In this document: positions 7,800-15,306 of the stretch, one piece after another | Layout: each line of letters begins with the position of its first letter | How positions within the stretch are numbered: position 1 is the first letter of the stretch | The notes under the pieces: model-generated | The model's database searches: none | What the model was told of the DNA's origin: nothing | Seen by the model: the letters and a program-made list of their open reading frames with translations, nothing else | Translations under genes and position numbers: made by a program | Assembly (NCBI GenBank): GCA_945861265.1 | Contig: CAMAUC010000031.1 | Span: 1-35,452 of the forward strand | Reading direction: 5' to 3' | Origin: Rhizobium sp. Q54 | GTDB lineage: Bacteria; Pseudomonadota; Alphaproteobacteria; Rhizobiales; Xanthobacteraceae | DNA length: 35,452 nt

Positions 7800-9332
7800 C
7801 GCCATTGTTTCGTTAACCGCGACTTCGGCGGCTTCTTCTTCAAGACCGAGGCCTTCCAGCTTGCGATAGAGCGTCGAGCGGCCGATTTTCAGTTTGCGCG
7901 CGACCTCCGACATCTGCCCGCGGTAATGCGCGATGGCAAAACGGATGGCGTCGCGCTCGATATCCTCGAGCGGTCTCACATCGTTGTGAGAATCGGTTAA
8001 CGGCAGAGATGGCGCGACCATCGTCAGGCCGGGCTTCAGCCGCGCCATGCGGTCGCTGATGCTGAGGGGAACATCCGCCGGCATGTCGGGCGCCATATCG
8101 GGCGACGCCTCGATCAACTGCTCCGGCTGATGGTCTATGGGCTGCGCCGCCGGATCGGCCGTCACCTGCGGAAATTCGTTCATCCCGACGCTGTCACCGT
8201 CGGCGAGCACGACGGCGCGGAAAATCGCATTCTCGAGCTGGCGCACATTGCCCGGCCAGCGGAACGCGGCAAGCTGCGCCATGGCCGAACCGTCGAGCGC
8301 ACGCAGGCGCTTGCCCTGTTCGGCGGCGATGCGGGTGAGGAAGTGACGCACCAGTTCGGGGATGTCTTCCGGACGCTTGCGCAAAGGTGGGATCGTGATC
8401 GGAAATACGCACAGGCGGTAGAACAGGTCTTCGCGGAAGCGGCCGGCCTTCACGTCGGCGATCAGGTCGCGGTTGGTCGCCGAGACGATGCGGACATCGA
8501 CCTTGACGGTCTTGCGGCTGCCGACCGGCTCGACTTCGCCTTCCTGCAGCGCACGCAGCAATTTGACCTGCGCGGCCATCGGCAGTTCGCCGACCTCGTC
8601 GAGAAACAAAGTGCCGCTGTCGGCTTCGATGAACTTGCCGGTGTGCTTCTCAGTCGCGCCGGTAAAGGCGCCCTTCTCGTGGCCGAACAGGATCGACTCC
8701 ACGAGGTTCTCCGGCATGGCGCCGCAATTGACCGCGACGAAGGGCCGGGCGCGGCGCTCGCCAGAGCCGTGAATGGCGCGCGCCATCAATTCCTTGCCGA
8801 CGCCGCTTTCGCCTTCGATCAGAACGGGAATAGTGGAGGCGGCGGATTTTTCGGCGGCGCCCAGCACAGGCTTCATCGCCGGCGAGCGGCTGATGACGTC
8901 GGACAAAGTCAGAGTGCCGTCGCGGCTGCGCTTGACGCGCTGCAATTCGCTGGCCAGCGCGCGGGTGGCCAGCGCATTGCGCAAGCTCACTTCCAGCCGC
9001 TCGGGCGAGGCGGGCTTGACGACGAAGTCGGCGGCGCCGGCCCGCATCGCGGACACCACATTGTCGATGCCGCCATGCGCGGTCTGCACGATCACCGGGG
9101 TGTCGAGCCCGGCCTGGCGCATGCGCGCCAGAACGCCGAGGCCGTCGAGGTCGGGCATCACCAGATCGAGCACGACGCAGTCGACCCGGGTCGCCTGATC
9201 GCCAAGGAGGAGGCTAAGAGCGGCATCGCCGCCATCGGCGGTCAGCGCCCGGTAGCCGAAACGCTGCGCCATGGCCTCGATCAGACGGCGCTGCACCGGA
9301 TCGTCATCGACGATCAACACCACTTCCGACAT
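7791..9332 (-). CDS. Sigma-54-dependent response regulator (NtrC family)
   Basis: A 513-residue transcription activator with complete NtrC architecture. The receiver domain has the acidic pocket D9-D11, phospho-acceptor Asp56 (VVLDLVMPD) and Lys106. The AAA+ domain has Walker A GESGVGK (174-180), the sigma-54 contact loop GAFTGA (221-226) and Walker B TLFLDE (241-246). A linker of about 70 residues follows, then a Fis-type HTH (MSEVARKLKIGRSTLYRKL) at the C-terminus. It should activate sigma-54 promoters when phosphorylated. No cognate kinase is adjacent. A CtrA-like box lies about 80 bp upstream. It lies upstream of the transpeptidase on the same strand, but a 208-bp gap with a palindrome argues against a simple operon. 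Confidence 0.95.
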   Translation of the reverse strand: MSEVVLIVDDDPVQRRLIEAMAQRFGYRALTADGGDAALSLLLGDQATRVDCVVLDLVMPDLDGLGVLARMRQAGLDTPVIVQTAHGGIDNVVSAMRAGAADFVVKPASPERLEVSLRNALATRALASELQRVKRSRDGTLTLSDVISRSPAMKPVLGAAEKSAASTIPVLIEGESGVGKELMARAIHGSGERRARPFVAVNCGAMPENLVESILFGHEKGAFTGATEKHTGKFIEADSGTLFLDEVGELPMAAQVKLLRALQEGEVEPVGSRKTVKVDVRIVSATNRDLIADVKAGRFREDLFYRLCVFPITIPPLRKRPEDIPELVRHFLTRIAAEQGKRLRALDGSAMAQLAAFRWPGNVRQLENAIFRAVVLADGDSVGMNEFPQVTADPAAQPIDHQPEQLIEASPDMAPDMPADVPLSISDRMARLKPGLTMVAPSLPLTDSHNDVRPLEDIERDAIRFAIAHYRGQMSEVARKLKIGRSTLYRKLEGLGLEEEAAEVAVNETMAAE

Positions 9333-9413
9333 GAATCACTCCCACCACCGACGCCCGCACGCGAAAGCGCGGCTCACACCTGTGCCGATTTGGTGCAGTG
9401 TCGGCGATCCGGC

Positions 9414-9428
9414 TTAAGAGGCTGTTAA
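9414..9428. promoter_or_regulatory. Candidate CtrA-binding site (TTAA-N7-TTAA)
   Basis: TTAAGAGGCTGTTAA matches the alphaproteobacterial CtrA full-site consensus TTAA-N7-TTAA exactly. It is 82 bp upstream of the divergently read sigma-54 regulator start. A GGTTAACC palindrome lies about 18 bp further at 9446-9453. CtrA is the cell-cycle master regulator in Caulobacter and relatives; regulation here is inferred from the match only. Confidence 0.5.
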
Positions 9429-9485
9429 GTCCGTGGCGAAAGCCTGGTTAACCGATCGTTGCCAGCCGGCGGCCGGGGGTGTGCC

Positions 9486-10154
9486 TCAGAGGGCGGAGAG
9501 GATTGCGCCGACCGCGGGCTGGACTTCCGCCACGCCGCGCCAGACCATCTCGCCGGCGACATAGAGGATGATGAGCAGGCCGACATAGGCGATCCAGCGA
9601 TGCTTCTGCAGCAAATTGGCGATGAAGTTCGCGGCGATGCCCATCAGGGCGATCGACAAAATCAGGCCGAACACCAGCACATAAGGGTGGTCGCGCGCGG
9701 CGCCGGCGACGGCAAGCACGTTGTCGAGCGACATCGATACGTCGGCGATGAGGATCTGCACGGCGGCCTGCCGGAAGGTCTTGCGCGGCGCATGGCCGGC
9801 GATGGTGCCATCGGCATTGAGGTCGGCGTTGGCCAGCGCCTCGGTCGCTTCCTGTTCCGCCTCGTGCGATGTGCGCAGTTCGCGCCACATCTTCCAGCAC
9901 ACCCATAACAGCAGGATGCCGCCGGCGAACAGCAGGCCGACGATTTGCAATAGCTGCGTGGTGACGCCGGCGAAGGCGATGCGCAGGATGGTGGCGGCGG
10001 CGATGCCGGCGAGGATTGCCTTGGTGCGCTGATCTTTGGGAAGGCCGGCCGCGGCCAGCCCGATGACGATGGCATTGTCGCCGGCGAGCACCAGGTCGAT
10101 CATGACGACCTGGAGAAAAGCGATCATCGCTGTAGACGTGAAGAATTCGATCAT
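9486..10154 (-). CDS. TerC/YjbE family integral membrane protein
   Basis: A 222-residue protein with about seven hydrophobic segments of the TerC family. Members are implicated in metal homeostasis, notably manganese export and metalation of secreted proteins, and in tellurite resistance. The two inverted half-repeats with conserved acidic motifs are visible: DLVLAGDNAIVIG at residues 20-32 and DVSMSLDNVLAV at 138-149. A hydrophilic loop (about 92-126) separates the halves. Length matches YjbE-type members. The start ATG follows a leader carrying a GNRA-type hairpin. No other metal genes are adjacent. Confidence 0.9.
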   Translation of the reverse strand: MIEFFTSTAMIAFLQVVMIDLVLAGDNAIVIGLAAAGLPKDQRTKAILAGIAAATILRIAFAGVTTQLLQIVGLLFAGGILLLWVCWKMWRELRTSHEAEQEATEALANADLNADGTIAGHAPRKTFRQAAVQILIADVSMSLDNVLAVAGAARDHPYVLVFGLILSIALMGIAANFIANLLQKHRWIAYVGLLIILYVAGEMVWRGVAEVQPAVGAILSAL

Positions 10155-10189
10155 GACCAGGGGCCTTGCTAGTAATTCCAGCCGACATC

Positions 10190-10205
10190 GCAGCCTCGCG
10201 GCTGC
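10190..10205 (-). other. GNRA-tetraloop hairpin in the terC leader
   Basis: On the minus strand GCAGCC-GCGA-GGCTGC forms a 6-bp stem with a GCGA tetraloop, 36-51 nt upstream of the terC start. Flanking GGGCCCC (near 10210) and GGCCCC (near 10160) blocks may pair with each other's surroundings. A structured leader is plausible; I could not fit a known riboswitch consensus. Confidence 0.4.
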
Positions 10206-10239
10206 CAGAGGGGCCCGGTCTGGCGGTGGGATTTTGCGA

Positions 10240-10581
10240 TTAGTTTTTCTGCCTCAGTTCAAACAGCTGCATGACGTTCTCAGGTTCGGTCATCATCGCC
10301 GTGGCGCAGCCGATCAAGGTCAGTGCGCCGGAGACATCCCAATAGGTGACGAAAGCCGGCTTTGCCTTGCGCTGCCGCCAGCCGAGCGCGGCGAGGATTG
10401 CTGCCGACACGAACAGGGATGCGGCGACGGCGGGGTAGAGCGCATCCGGCGAAATTTCCCGGGCCGCATAGGCGGCGAGAATGGCGCTCGCGCCGGCGGC
10501 GAAAACGAACAAGTGGACTGGCCCGATGGGCTGCGAAAGCGCGCCCGTCTCCTGGATCTTTGCCGGAATTCTTGTGGCCAT
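10240..10581 (-). CDS. Small membrane protein of unknown function
   Basis: A 113-residue protein with three hydrophobic segments: about residues 22-40, 47-66 and 80-95 (PVHLFVFAAGASAILAAYAA, ALYPAVAASLFVSAAILAAL and WDVSGALTLIGCATAMM). A basic RQRKAK loop separates the second and third. AGGGAGAAC precedes the ATG. It lies 85 bp upstream of terC on the same strand and could share its transcript, and it is divergent from the XRE regulator. I do not recognise the family; it resembles short conserved hypotheticals of Hyphomicrobiales. Confidence 0.72.
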   Translation of the reverse strand: MATRIPAKIQETGALSQPIGPVHLFVFAAGASAILAAYAAREISPDALYPAVAASLFVSAAILAALGWRQRKAKPAFVTYWDVSGALTLIGCATAMMTEPENVMQLFELRQKN

Positions 10582-10657
10582 TCCGTTCTCCCTGACGCCT
10601 CTGGATGGGGCGCGTAACTTTGGCGGACAGCCGAAACGTGCTATTCTGCATTCGGTC

Positions 10658-10676
10658 CATTCATATTTCGTGAATG
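10658..10676. promoter_or_regulatory. Inverted repeat upstream of the XRE gene, possible operator
   Basis: CATTCA (10658-10663) and TGAATG (10671-10676) flank a 7-nt AT-rich spacer, 26 bp before the XRE start in the shared divergent region. Symmetric sites in this position often bind the XRE protein itself. Inference only. Confidence 0.4.
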
Positions 10677-10701
10677 ATAGTTTAGTAAGTTTGAAACGTC
10701 A

Positions 10702-11031
10702 ATGAACGCAGGATTACCGCGCTTGAACGAGCAGCCGCATTCCGCGAAAGGTCCTGAAGAAGCCAAGCTGCGCCGCAAAGAAGCGGGCACATGGCTGAAG
10801 GCGCTGCGCCAGCGCGCTGGTTTGTCGCAGATCCAGCTCGCCGAACGGCTGGGCTACAAATATTACACTTTCATCGCCCAGGTGGAGAATGGCCACGGCC
10901 GGGTCCCGACCGAGGGCATGGAAGCCTGGTCGCTGGCGCTCGGCGAGGATCCTTCCAGCTTCGCCCGTCACTTGCTGTCCTTTTACGACCCGGAACTGCA
11001 CCGGCTCCTGTTCGAGGTGAAGCCAAGGTGA
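10702..11031 (+). CDS. XRE-family helix-turn-helix regulator
   Basis: A 109-residue DNA-binding protein. The HTH-XRE domain spans about residues 29-85: WLKALRQRAGLSQIQLAERLGYKYYTFIAQVENG, with the usual Ser-Gln pair opening helix 2. LSFYDPELHRLLFEV follows at the C-terminus. No effector domain is attached. No clear ribosome-binding site is seen before the ATG. It is 4 bp from the next gene, so the two are probably translated together. Its targets are unknown; the inverted repeat just upstream is a candidate for autoregulation. A toxin-antitoxin antitoxin role is possible but the partner does not resemble a known toxin. Confidence 0.85.
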   Translation: MNAGLPRLNEQPHSAKGPEEAKLRRKEAGTWLKALRQRAGLSQIQLAERLGYKYYTFIAQVENGHGRVPTEGMEAWSLALGEDPSSFARHLLSFYDPELHRLLFEVKPR

Positions 11032-11035
11032 AGAC

Positions 11036-11488
11036 ATGAACATCGTCCCGTTTCCCCGCCGCGACGGCGATATCGTCGGCCTGTGGCAACGCTTTGAAAT
11101 ACAGCGCGTCGCCGACGCCTGCGCCGAGCCGCTGTCGCGCGGCGAGGTGAGCGGCTGGGAAGCCGGCGTCACCGAGGCAGGCGATCCGCAGTTGTACCTG
11201 CTGGGCCCGCCGCCGGAACGGGAATGCCTGGTCTGCCTGACGCGGATCGGCCGGCTTTACGTCATGGAGGACGGTCAAGGCCGAATCCTGTTCGAGCACG
11301 ATGCCATCGGCGTCCTGGCAGAACAGATGCGCGGCGTTCTCCGCCGCAAGAAGGCGGCGATCATCACCCGTATCGCAGCCGCCTGGATCGCCGTGCGGGA
11401 AACTTTCGAGGAAAAGGTCGAACCGGCGCTGGCCGAACCGATCGAGATGGTCTCGCTGATCGCGCCGCAATTCGGCGCCTTCCTCTAA
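11036..11488 (+). CDS. Conserved hypothetical protein, partner of the XRE regulator
   Basis: A 150-residue soluble protein beginning MNIVPFPRRDGDIVGLW, with no signal peptide or membrane segment. AAGGTGA precedes the ATG and the gap from the XRE gene is 4 bp, implying co-expression. The middle has ECLVCLTRIGRLYVMEDGQG, a beta-rich stretch, and the C-terminal third is helical (RKKAAIITRIAAAWIAVRETFEEKVE). I do not recognise a domain. The pairing with an XRE gene is suggestive of a dedicated regulator/partner module, function unassigned. Confidence 0.75.
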   Translation: MNIVPFPRRDGDIVGLWQRFEIQRVADACAEPLSRGEVSGWEAGVTEAGDPQLYLLGPPPERECLVCLTRIGRLYVMEDGQGRILFEHDAIGVLAEQMRGVLRRKKAAIITRIAAAWIAVRETFEEKVEPALAEPIEMVSLIAPQFGAFL

Positions 11489-11537
11489 AAGCGCACACGC
11501 GCATGCGATCCTGCGCGGTTGCCTCGGGCGCGATCGT

Positions 11538-11581
11538 CCCTATCTTGTGGGATCAAGCGAATCTCCAACTTGTCGATAGGG
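11538..11581 (+). promoter_or_regulatory. Possible ribosome-site-masking hairpin before the M3 peptidase gene
   Basis: CCCTATC (11538-11544) can pair with GATAGGG (11575-11581), which contains the AGGG ribosome-binding site 5 nt before the ATG at 11586. The 30-nt loop and 7-bp stem make this marginal. Confidence 0.3.
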
Positions 11582-11585
11582 CAGA

Positions 11586-13442
11586 ATGTCAAAAGCCGCG
11601 AAGCGCGTACCCAGCCGTGCCCGTCCGACCGCGATGTCCCGGAAGTCCAAGCCGTCGGCCAAAGGCGCTAAATTGAGCAGCCTGCCGGTCTGGAACCTCA
11701 ACGACCTCTATCCCGGCATCGACAGCCCCGAATTGAAGCGCGACCTGGAAAAGGCCGACGCCGACTGCGCCACCTTCGAGAAGGACTTCAAGGGCCGGCT
11801 GGCTGAGCTGGCCGCCGCGCCGGAAGCGCCCGGATTACTCGACGCGGTCAAGCGCTATGAGGCGATCGGCGATCTGCTCGGCCGCATCGGCTCTTTTTCC
11901 GGCCTGCTGCATGCCGGCAATTCGACCGACGCCGCGATCACCAAATTCTACGGCGACATGAGCGAGCGCATCACGCAGGCCTATTCGCATCTGCTGTTCT
12001 TCGATCTCGAATTGAACCGCATCGACGATGCCGTACTCGACGCGGCGATGAATGGCCCGCTCGGCCATTACCGGCCGTGGATCGAGGATGTGCGCAAGGA
12101 AAAGCCGTACCAGTTGGAAGACCGCATCGAACAGCTCTTCCACGAGAAGTCGCTGACCGGCTATTCCGCCTGGAACCGGCAGTACGACGACACCATCGCC
12201 GCGCTGCGCTTCAAGATCGGCGGCAAGGACATTTCGATCGAGCCGGCGCTCAACCTGATGCAGGATGCCGACGGCAAGAAGCGCAAGGAAGCCGCGCAAG
12301 CGCTGGCGAAAACCTTCAAAGCCAATCTGCGCCCGTTCACGCTGATCACCAATACGCTGGCCAAGGACAAGGAAATCTCCGACCGCTGGCGCGGCTTCAA
12401 GGATGTCGCCGATGCGCGCCATCTGTCGAACCGCGTCGAGCCGGAAGTGGTAGAAGCGCTGGTCTCCGCCGTGCGCGCCGCCTATCCGAAACTGTCGCAC
12501 CGTTATTATGCGCTAAAGGCGAAATGGTTCGGCAAGAAGAGCCTGGCCTATTGGGACCGCAACGCGCCGCTGCCCAAGGTCGAGCAGCGCACGATTCCCT
12601 GGGAGACCGCGCGCTCGACCGTGCTCGACGCCTACGGCAAGTTCTCGCCGAAAATGGCGGAGGTGGCGGACGGGTTCTTCCAGAAAAACTGGATCGACGC
12701 CGGCGTGCGCGAGGGCAAGCAGCCGGGCGCTTTCGCCCATCCGACCGTGCCGTCGGCGCATCCTTATGTGCTGCTCAACTATCAGGGCAAGCCGCGCGAC
12801 GTGATGACCTTGGCGCACGAACTCGGCCACGGCGTGCATCAGGTGCTCGCGGCGCCGAACGGTCCGCTGATGGCGCCGACGCCGTTGACGCTCGCCGAAA
12901 CCGCGTCGGTGTTCGGCGAGATGCTGACCTTCCGCAAACTGCTCGCCGGCACCACCGACACGAAACAGCGCAAGGCCATGCTCGCCGCCAAGGTAGAGGA
13001 CATGATCAACACCGTGGTACGGCAGATCGCGTTCTATAGTTTCGAGCGCAAGGTTCATCTCGAACGCCGCAACGGCGAACTGACTTCCGACAAGCTGTGT
13101 GAGCTGTGGATGTCAGTGCAGAGCGAAAGCCTGGGGCCGGCGATCGAACTGAAGGAGGGCTACGAGACTTTCTGGACCTACATTCCGCACTTCATCCATT
13201 CGCCGTTCTATGTTTACGCCTATGCCTTCGGCGATTGCCTGGTGAACTCGCTCTACGCCGTCTACGAGAAGTCGAACGAGGGCTTCGCCGAGCGCTATCT
13301 CGCCATGCTGGCGGCCGGCGGCACCAAGCACCACTCCGAACTGCTCAAGCCGTTCGGGCTGGATGCCACCGACCCCAAGTTCTGGGACGGCGGGCTGTCG
13401 GTGATTGCCGGGCTGATTACTGAGTTGGAGGGGTTGGGCTAG
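11586..13442 (+). CDS. M3 family oligoendopeptidase (PepF-like zinc metallopeptidase)
   Basis: A 618-residue cytosolic zinc peptidase that cleaves short peptides. The catalytic motif HELGH is at residues 411-415 (His411, Glu412, His415) and the third zinc ligand is probably Glu438 in the AETASVFGE motif. The long helical N-terminal region (about 70-200) encloses the active-site channel, as in PepF. Length matches the family. ATG 11586 has AGGG upstream; an internal ATG at 11634 would drop only a basic, low-complexity N-terminus. Its TAG stop directly abuts the GTG start of the ABC1 kinase, so the two are translationally coupled. Role is probably peptide turnover. Confidence 0.95.
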   Translation: MSKAAKRVPSRARPTAMSRKSKPSAKGAKLSSLPVWNLNDLYPGIDSPELKRDLEKADADCATFEKDFKGRLAELAAAPEAPGLLDAVKRYEAIGDLLGRIGSFSGLLHAGNSTDAAITKFYGDMSERITQAYSHLLFFDLELNRIDDAVLDAAMNGPLGHYRPWIEDVRKEKPYQLEDRIEQLFHEKSLTGYSAWNRQYDDTIAALRFKIGGKDISIEPALNLMQDADGKKRKEAAQALAKTFKANLRPFTLITNTLAKDKEISDRWRGFKDVADARHLSNRVEPEVVEALVSAVRAAYPKLSHRYYALKAKWFGKKSLAYWDRNAPLPKVEQRTIPWETARSTVLDAYGKFSPKMAEVADGFFQKNWIDAGVREGKQPGAFAHPTVPSAHPYVLLNYQGKPRDVMTLAHELGHGVHQVLAAPNGPLMAPTPLTLAETASVFGEMLTFRKLLAGTTDTKQRKAMLAAKVEDMINTVVRQIAFYSFERKVHLERRNGELTSDKLCELWMSVQSESLGPAIELKEGYETFWTYIPHFIHSPFYVYAYAFGDCLVNSLYAVYEKSNEGFAERYLAMLAAGGTKHHSELLKPFGLDATDPKFWDGGLSVIAGLITELEGLG

Positions 13443-14831
13443 GTGTCAAAAGACACCCCTCCCACCGACACCGAAAAAAACCGCTTCGCCGCCCGCGCGC
13501 GCCGCTATGCCAAGGTCGGCACCAAGGTCGGCGGCGTCGCCGCGCGCGTGGCCAGCCAGCGTTTCCTCGGCGCCAAGCCGGATCGCGCCGGTAACGCCTT
13601 CGCGCTCGCCGCGGCACTCGGCGGCCTGAAGGGGCCGATCATGAAGGTGGCGCAGTTGCTCGCCACCATTCCCGACGCGGTGCCGCCGGAATACGCCGCC
13701 GAGTTGATGAAGCTGCAAAGCCAGGCGCCGCCGATGGGCTGGGCCTTCGTCAAGCGCCGCATGAACGCGGAGCTTGGTGCAGACTGGCAAGCGAAGTTCA
13801 AGAACTTCGAGCATCAGCCGGCCGCCGCCGCCTCGCTCGGCCAGGTACATCGCGCCACCGCGCTCGATGGGTCCTTGCTGGCATGCAAGCTGCAATACCC
13901 GGACATGCAGTCGGCGGTCGAAGCCGATCTCAATCAGTTGCAGATGCTGTTTTCCCTGCGCAAGCGTTTCGATCCGGCGATCGACACCGACGAGATGGCG
14001 GTCGAGATCGGCGCGCGCCTGCGTGAGGAACTCGATTACGCTCGCGAGGCGAAACACGCCGCGCTCTATCGGGCGATGCTCAAGGACGAGCCGTCCATCC
14101 GCGTGCCGCAGGTTTGGCCCGAACTGTCCAGCGGCCGGCTGCTGACCATGCAATGGATGGAAGGCAGCAAGATGCTGTCACATACCGACGACAGCCTTAG
14201 CGTTCGTAACAAACTCGCCACCGCGATGTTCACCGCCTGGTGGTTTCCGTTCAGCCGCTTCGGCGTCATCCACGGCGATCCGCATCTCGGCAATTACACG
14301 GTGTTCGACGATGCGAAAGGCGACGCCGCCGGCATCAATCTGCTGGACTATGGCTGCATCCGCATCTTCCCGCCCGGCTTTGTCGGCGGCGTGGTCGATC
14401 TCTATCGGGGCCTGCTTGAAGGTGACGATGCCCGCGTCGTCCATGCCTACGAGACCTGGGGTTTCAGGCGGCTGACCAAGCCCCTGATCGACGCTCTCAA
14501 TATCTGGGCGCGCTTCATCTATGGTCCGCTGCTCGACGACCGCGTCCGCACCATCGCCGACGGGGTCAAGCCGTCCGATTACGGCCGCAAGCAGGCCTTC
14601 GAGGTGCATCAGGCCCTGAAAAAGCTCGGCCCCGTCCAGGTGCCGCGCGAATTCGTCTTCATGGACCGCGCCGCCGTCGGCCTCGGCGCCGTGTTCCTGC
14701 ATCTGGCGGCGGAGCTGAATTTCTATCGTCTGTTCAACGAGGCGATAGAGAATTTCGACCTCGGCCAGGTGGCGGCGCGGCAGACCGCCGCGGTCGATGC
14801 CGTTGGCCTGAAATCCTCCACAGGGGCCTGA
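13443..14831 (+). CDS. ABC1/AarF/UbiB-family atypical kinase
   Basis: A 462-residue protein-kinase-like ATPase; relatives (UbiB, COQ8) support ubiquinone biosynthesis. The family's KxGQ element appears as KVAQ at 68-71. The Ala-rich nucleotide loop is PAAAASLGQVH (126-136). The catalytic loop is HGDPHLGNY and the metal-binding motif is LLDYG, as DFG equivalent. A conserved EELDYAREAKHA segment precedes these. There is no membrane anchor at the C-terminus, unlike UbiB proper. Translation begins at GTG immediately after the peptidase stop, with GGAGGGG inside the upstream coding end. Whether it serves quinone synthesis here is inferred from family knowledge. Confidence 0.92.
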   Translation: MSKDTPPTDTEKNRFAARARRYAKVGTKVGGVAARVASQRFLGAKPDRAGNAFALAAALGGLKGPIMKVAQLLATIPDAVPPEYAAELMKLQSQAPPMGWAFVKRRMNAELGADWQAKFKNFEHQPAAAASLGQVHRATALDGSLLACKLQYPDMQSAVEADLNQLQMLFSLRKRFDPAIDTDEMAVEIGARLREELDYAREAKHAALYRAMLKDEPSIRVPQVWPELSSGRLLTMQWMEGSKMLSHTDDSLSVRNKLATAMFTAWWFPFSRFGVIHGDPHLGNYTVFDDAKGDAAGINLLDYGCIRIFPPGFVGGVVDLYRGLLEGDDARVVHAYETWGFRRLTKPLIDALNIWARFIYGPLLDDRVRTIADGVKPSDYGRKQAFEVHQALKKLGPVQVPREFVFMDRAAVGLGAVFLHLAAELNFYRLFNEAIENFDLGQVAARQTAAVDAVGLKSSTGA

Positions 14832-14931
14832 ATCCGGGCGCCTCCTTGCCGCCGCCGGGCGTTGCCCTGACGCCCCGATTGCGCTAACCCCTCTGCCGTC
14901 AGGGATTTGAGCAATTCGGAGAGATTCCCCC

Positions 14932-15228
14932 ATGGCCGACCACGGCACCGTCCAATACGAGACCGCAACCGGCAACGACTATCCGGCGCACGAAAACACC
15001 TACGAGACCTTCGTCAAATTCGCCTTCGTGGGGTCGATCCACATCATCAATCTGTTGCTCGGCCTGACGGTCGGCGGCGTGATGGGACACTGGCTGACGT
15101 CGATCCCGGTCTTCCTGATCGCCATCATCGGCCTGATCCCCGGCCTGGTGACCGGTTCGAAGACTTCGAGCTACGTCGCTTTCGTGCTCTGCTTCCTGAT
15201 CTTTGCCTTCACCGGTCTGTCGCACTAG
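14932..15228 (+). CDS. aa3-type cytochrome c oxidase subunit IV
   Basis: A 98-residue membrane protein of the bacterial aa3-type CoxIV family, an accessory subunit of cytochrome c oxidase. The N-terminus carries the typical DYPAHENTYETFVKFAFVGS motif (about 17-36). Two hydrophobic stretches follow, IHIINLLLGLTVGGVMGHW and the region from IPVFLIAIIGLIPGLV to the C-terminus, so there are two or three membrane spans. GGAGAG precedes the ATG. It sits just upstream of pntAA, an arrangement I recall from other Hyphomicrobiales, though the gap with a GC hairpin may separate transcripts. Confidence 0.85.
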   Translation: MADHGTVQYETATGNDYPAHENTYETFVKFAFVGSIHIINLLLGLTVGGVMGHWLTSIPVFLIAIIGLIPGLVTGSKTSSYVAFVLCFLIFAFTGLSH

Positions 15229-15257
15229 CGCATAATTGCAAAGTTACCGAAACCGCG

Positions 15258-15275
15258 CCGGGCGGCCACGCCCGG
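15258..15275 (+). other. GC-rich hairpin between the oxidase subunit IV gene and pntAA
   Basis: A 7-bp stem CCGGGCG (15258-15264) / CGCCCGG (15269-15275) with a GCCA loop, 29 bp after the subunit IV stop. No T-run follows, so it may attenuate or stabilise the transcript rather than terminate it. Confidence 0.45.
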
Positions 15276-15306
15276 CCGGCGACAACCGGTAAAGCAGGGG
15301 CCGTGA

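Noticed and set aside
10155-10240. yybP-ykoY manganese riboswitch upstream of terC
   Set aside because: Expected conserved blocks were not found on the minus strand; only a hairpin with GCGA loop is present.
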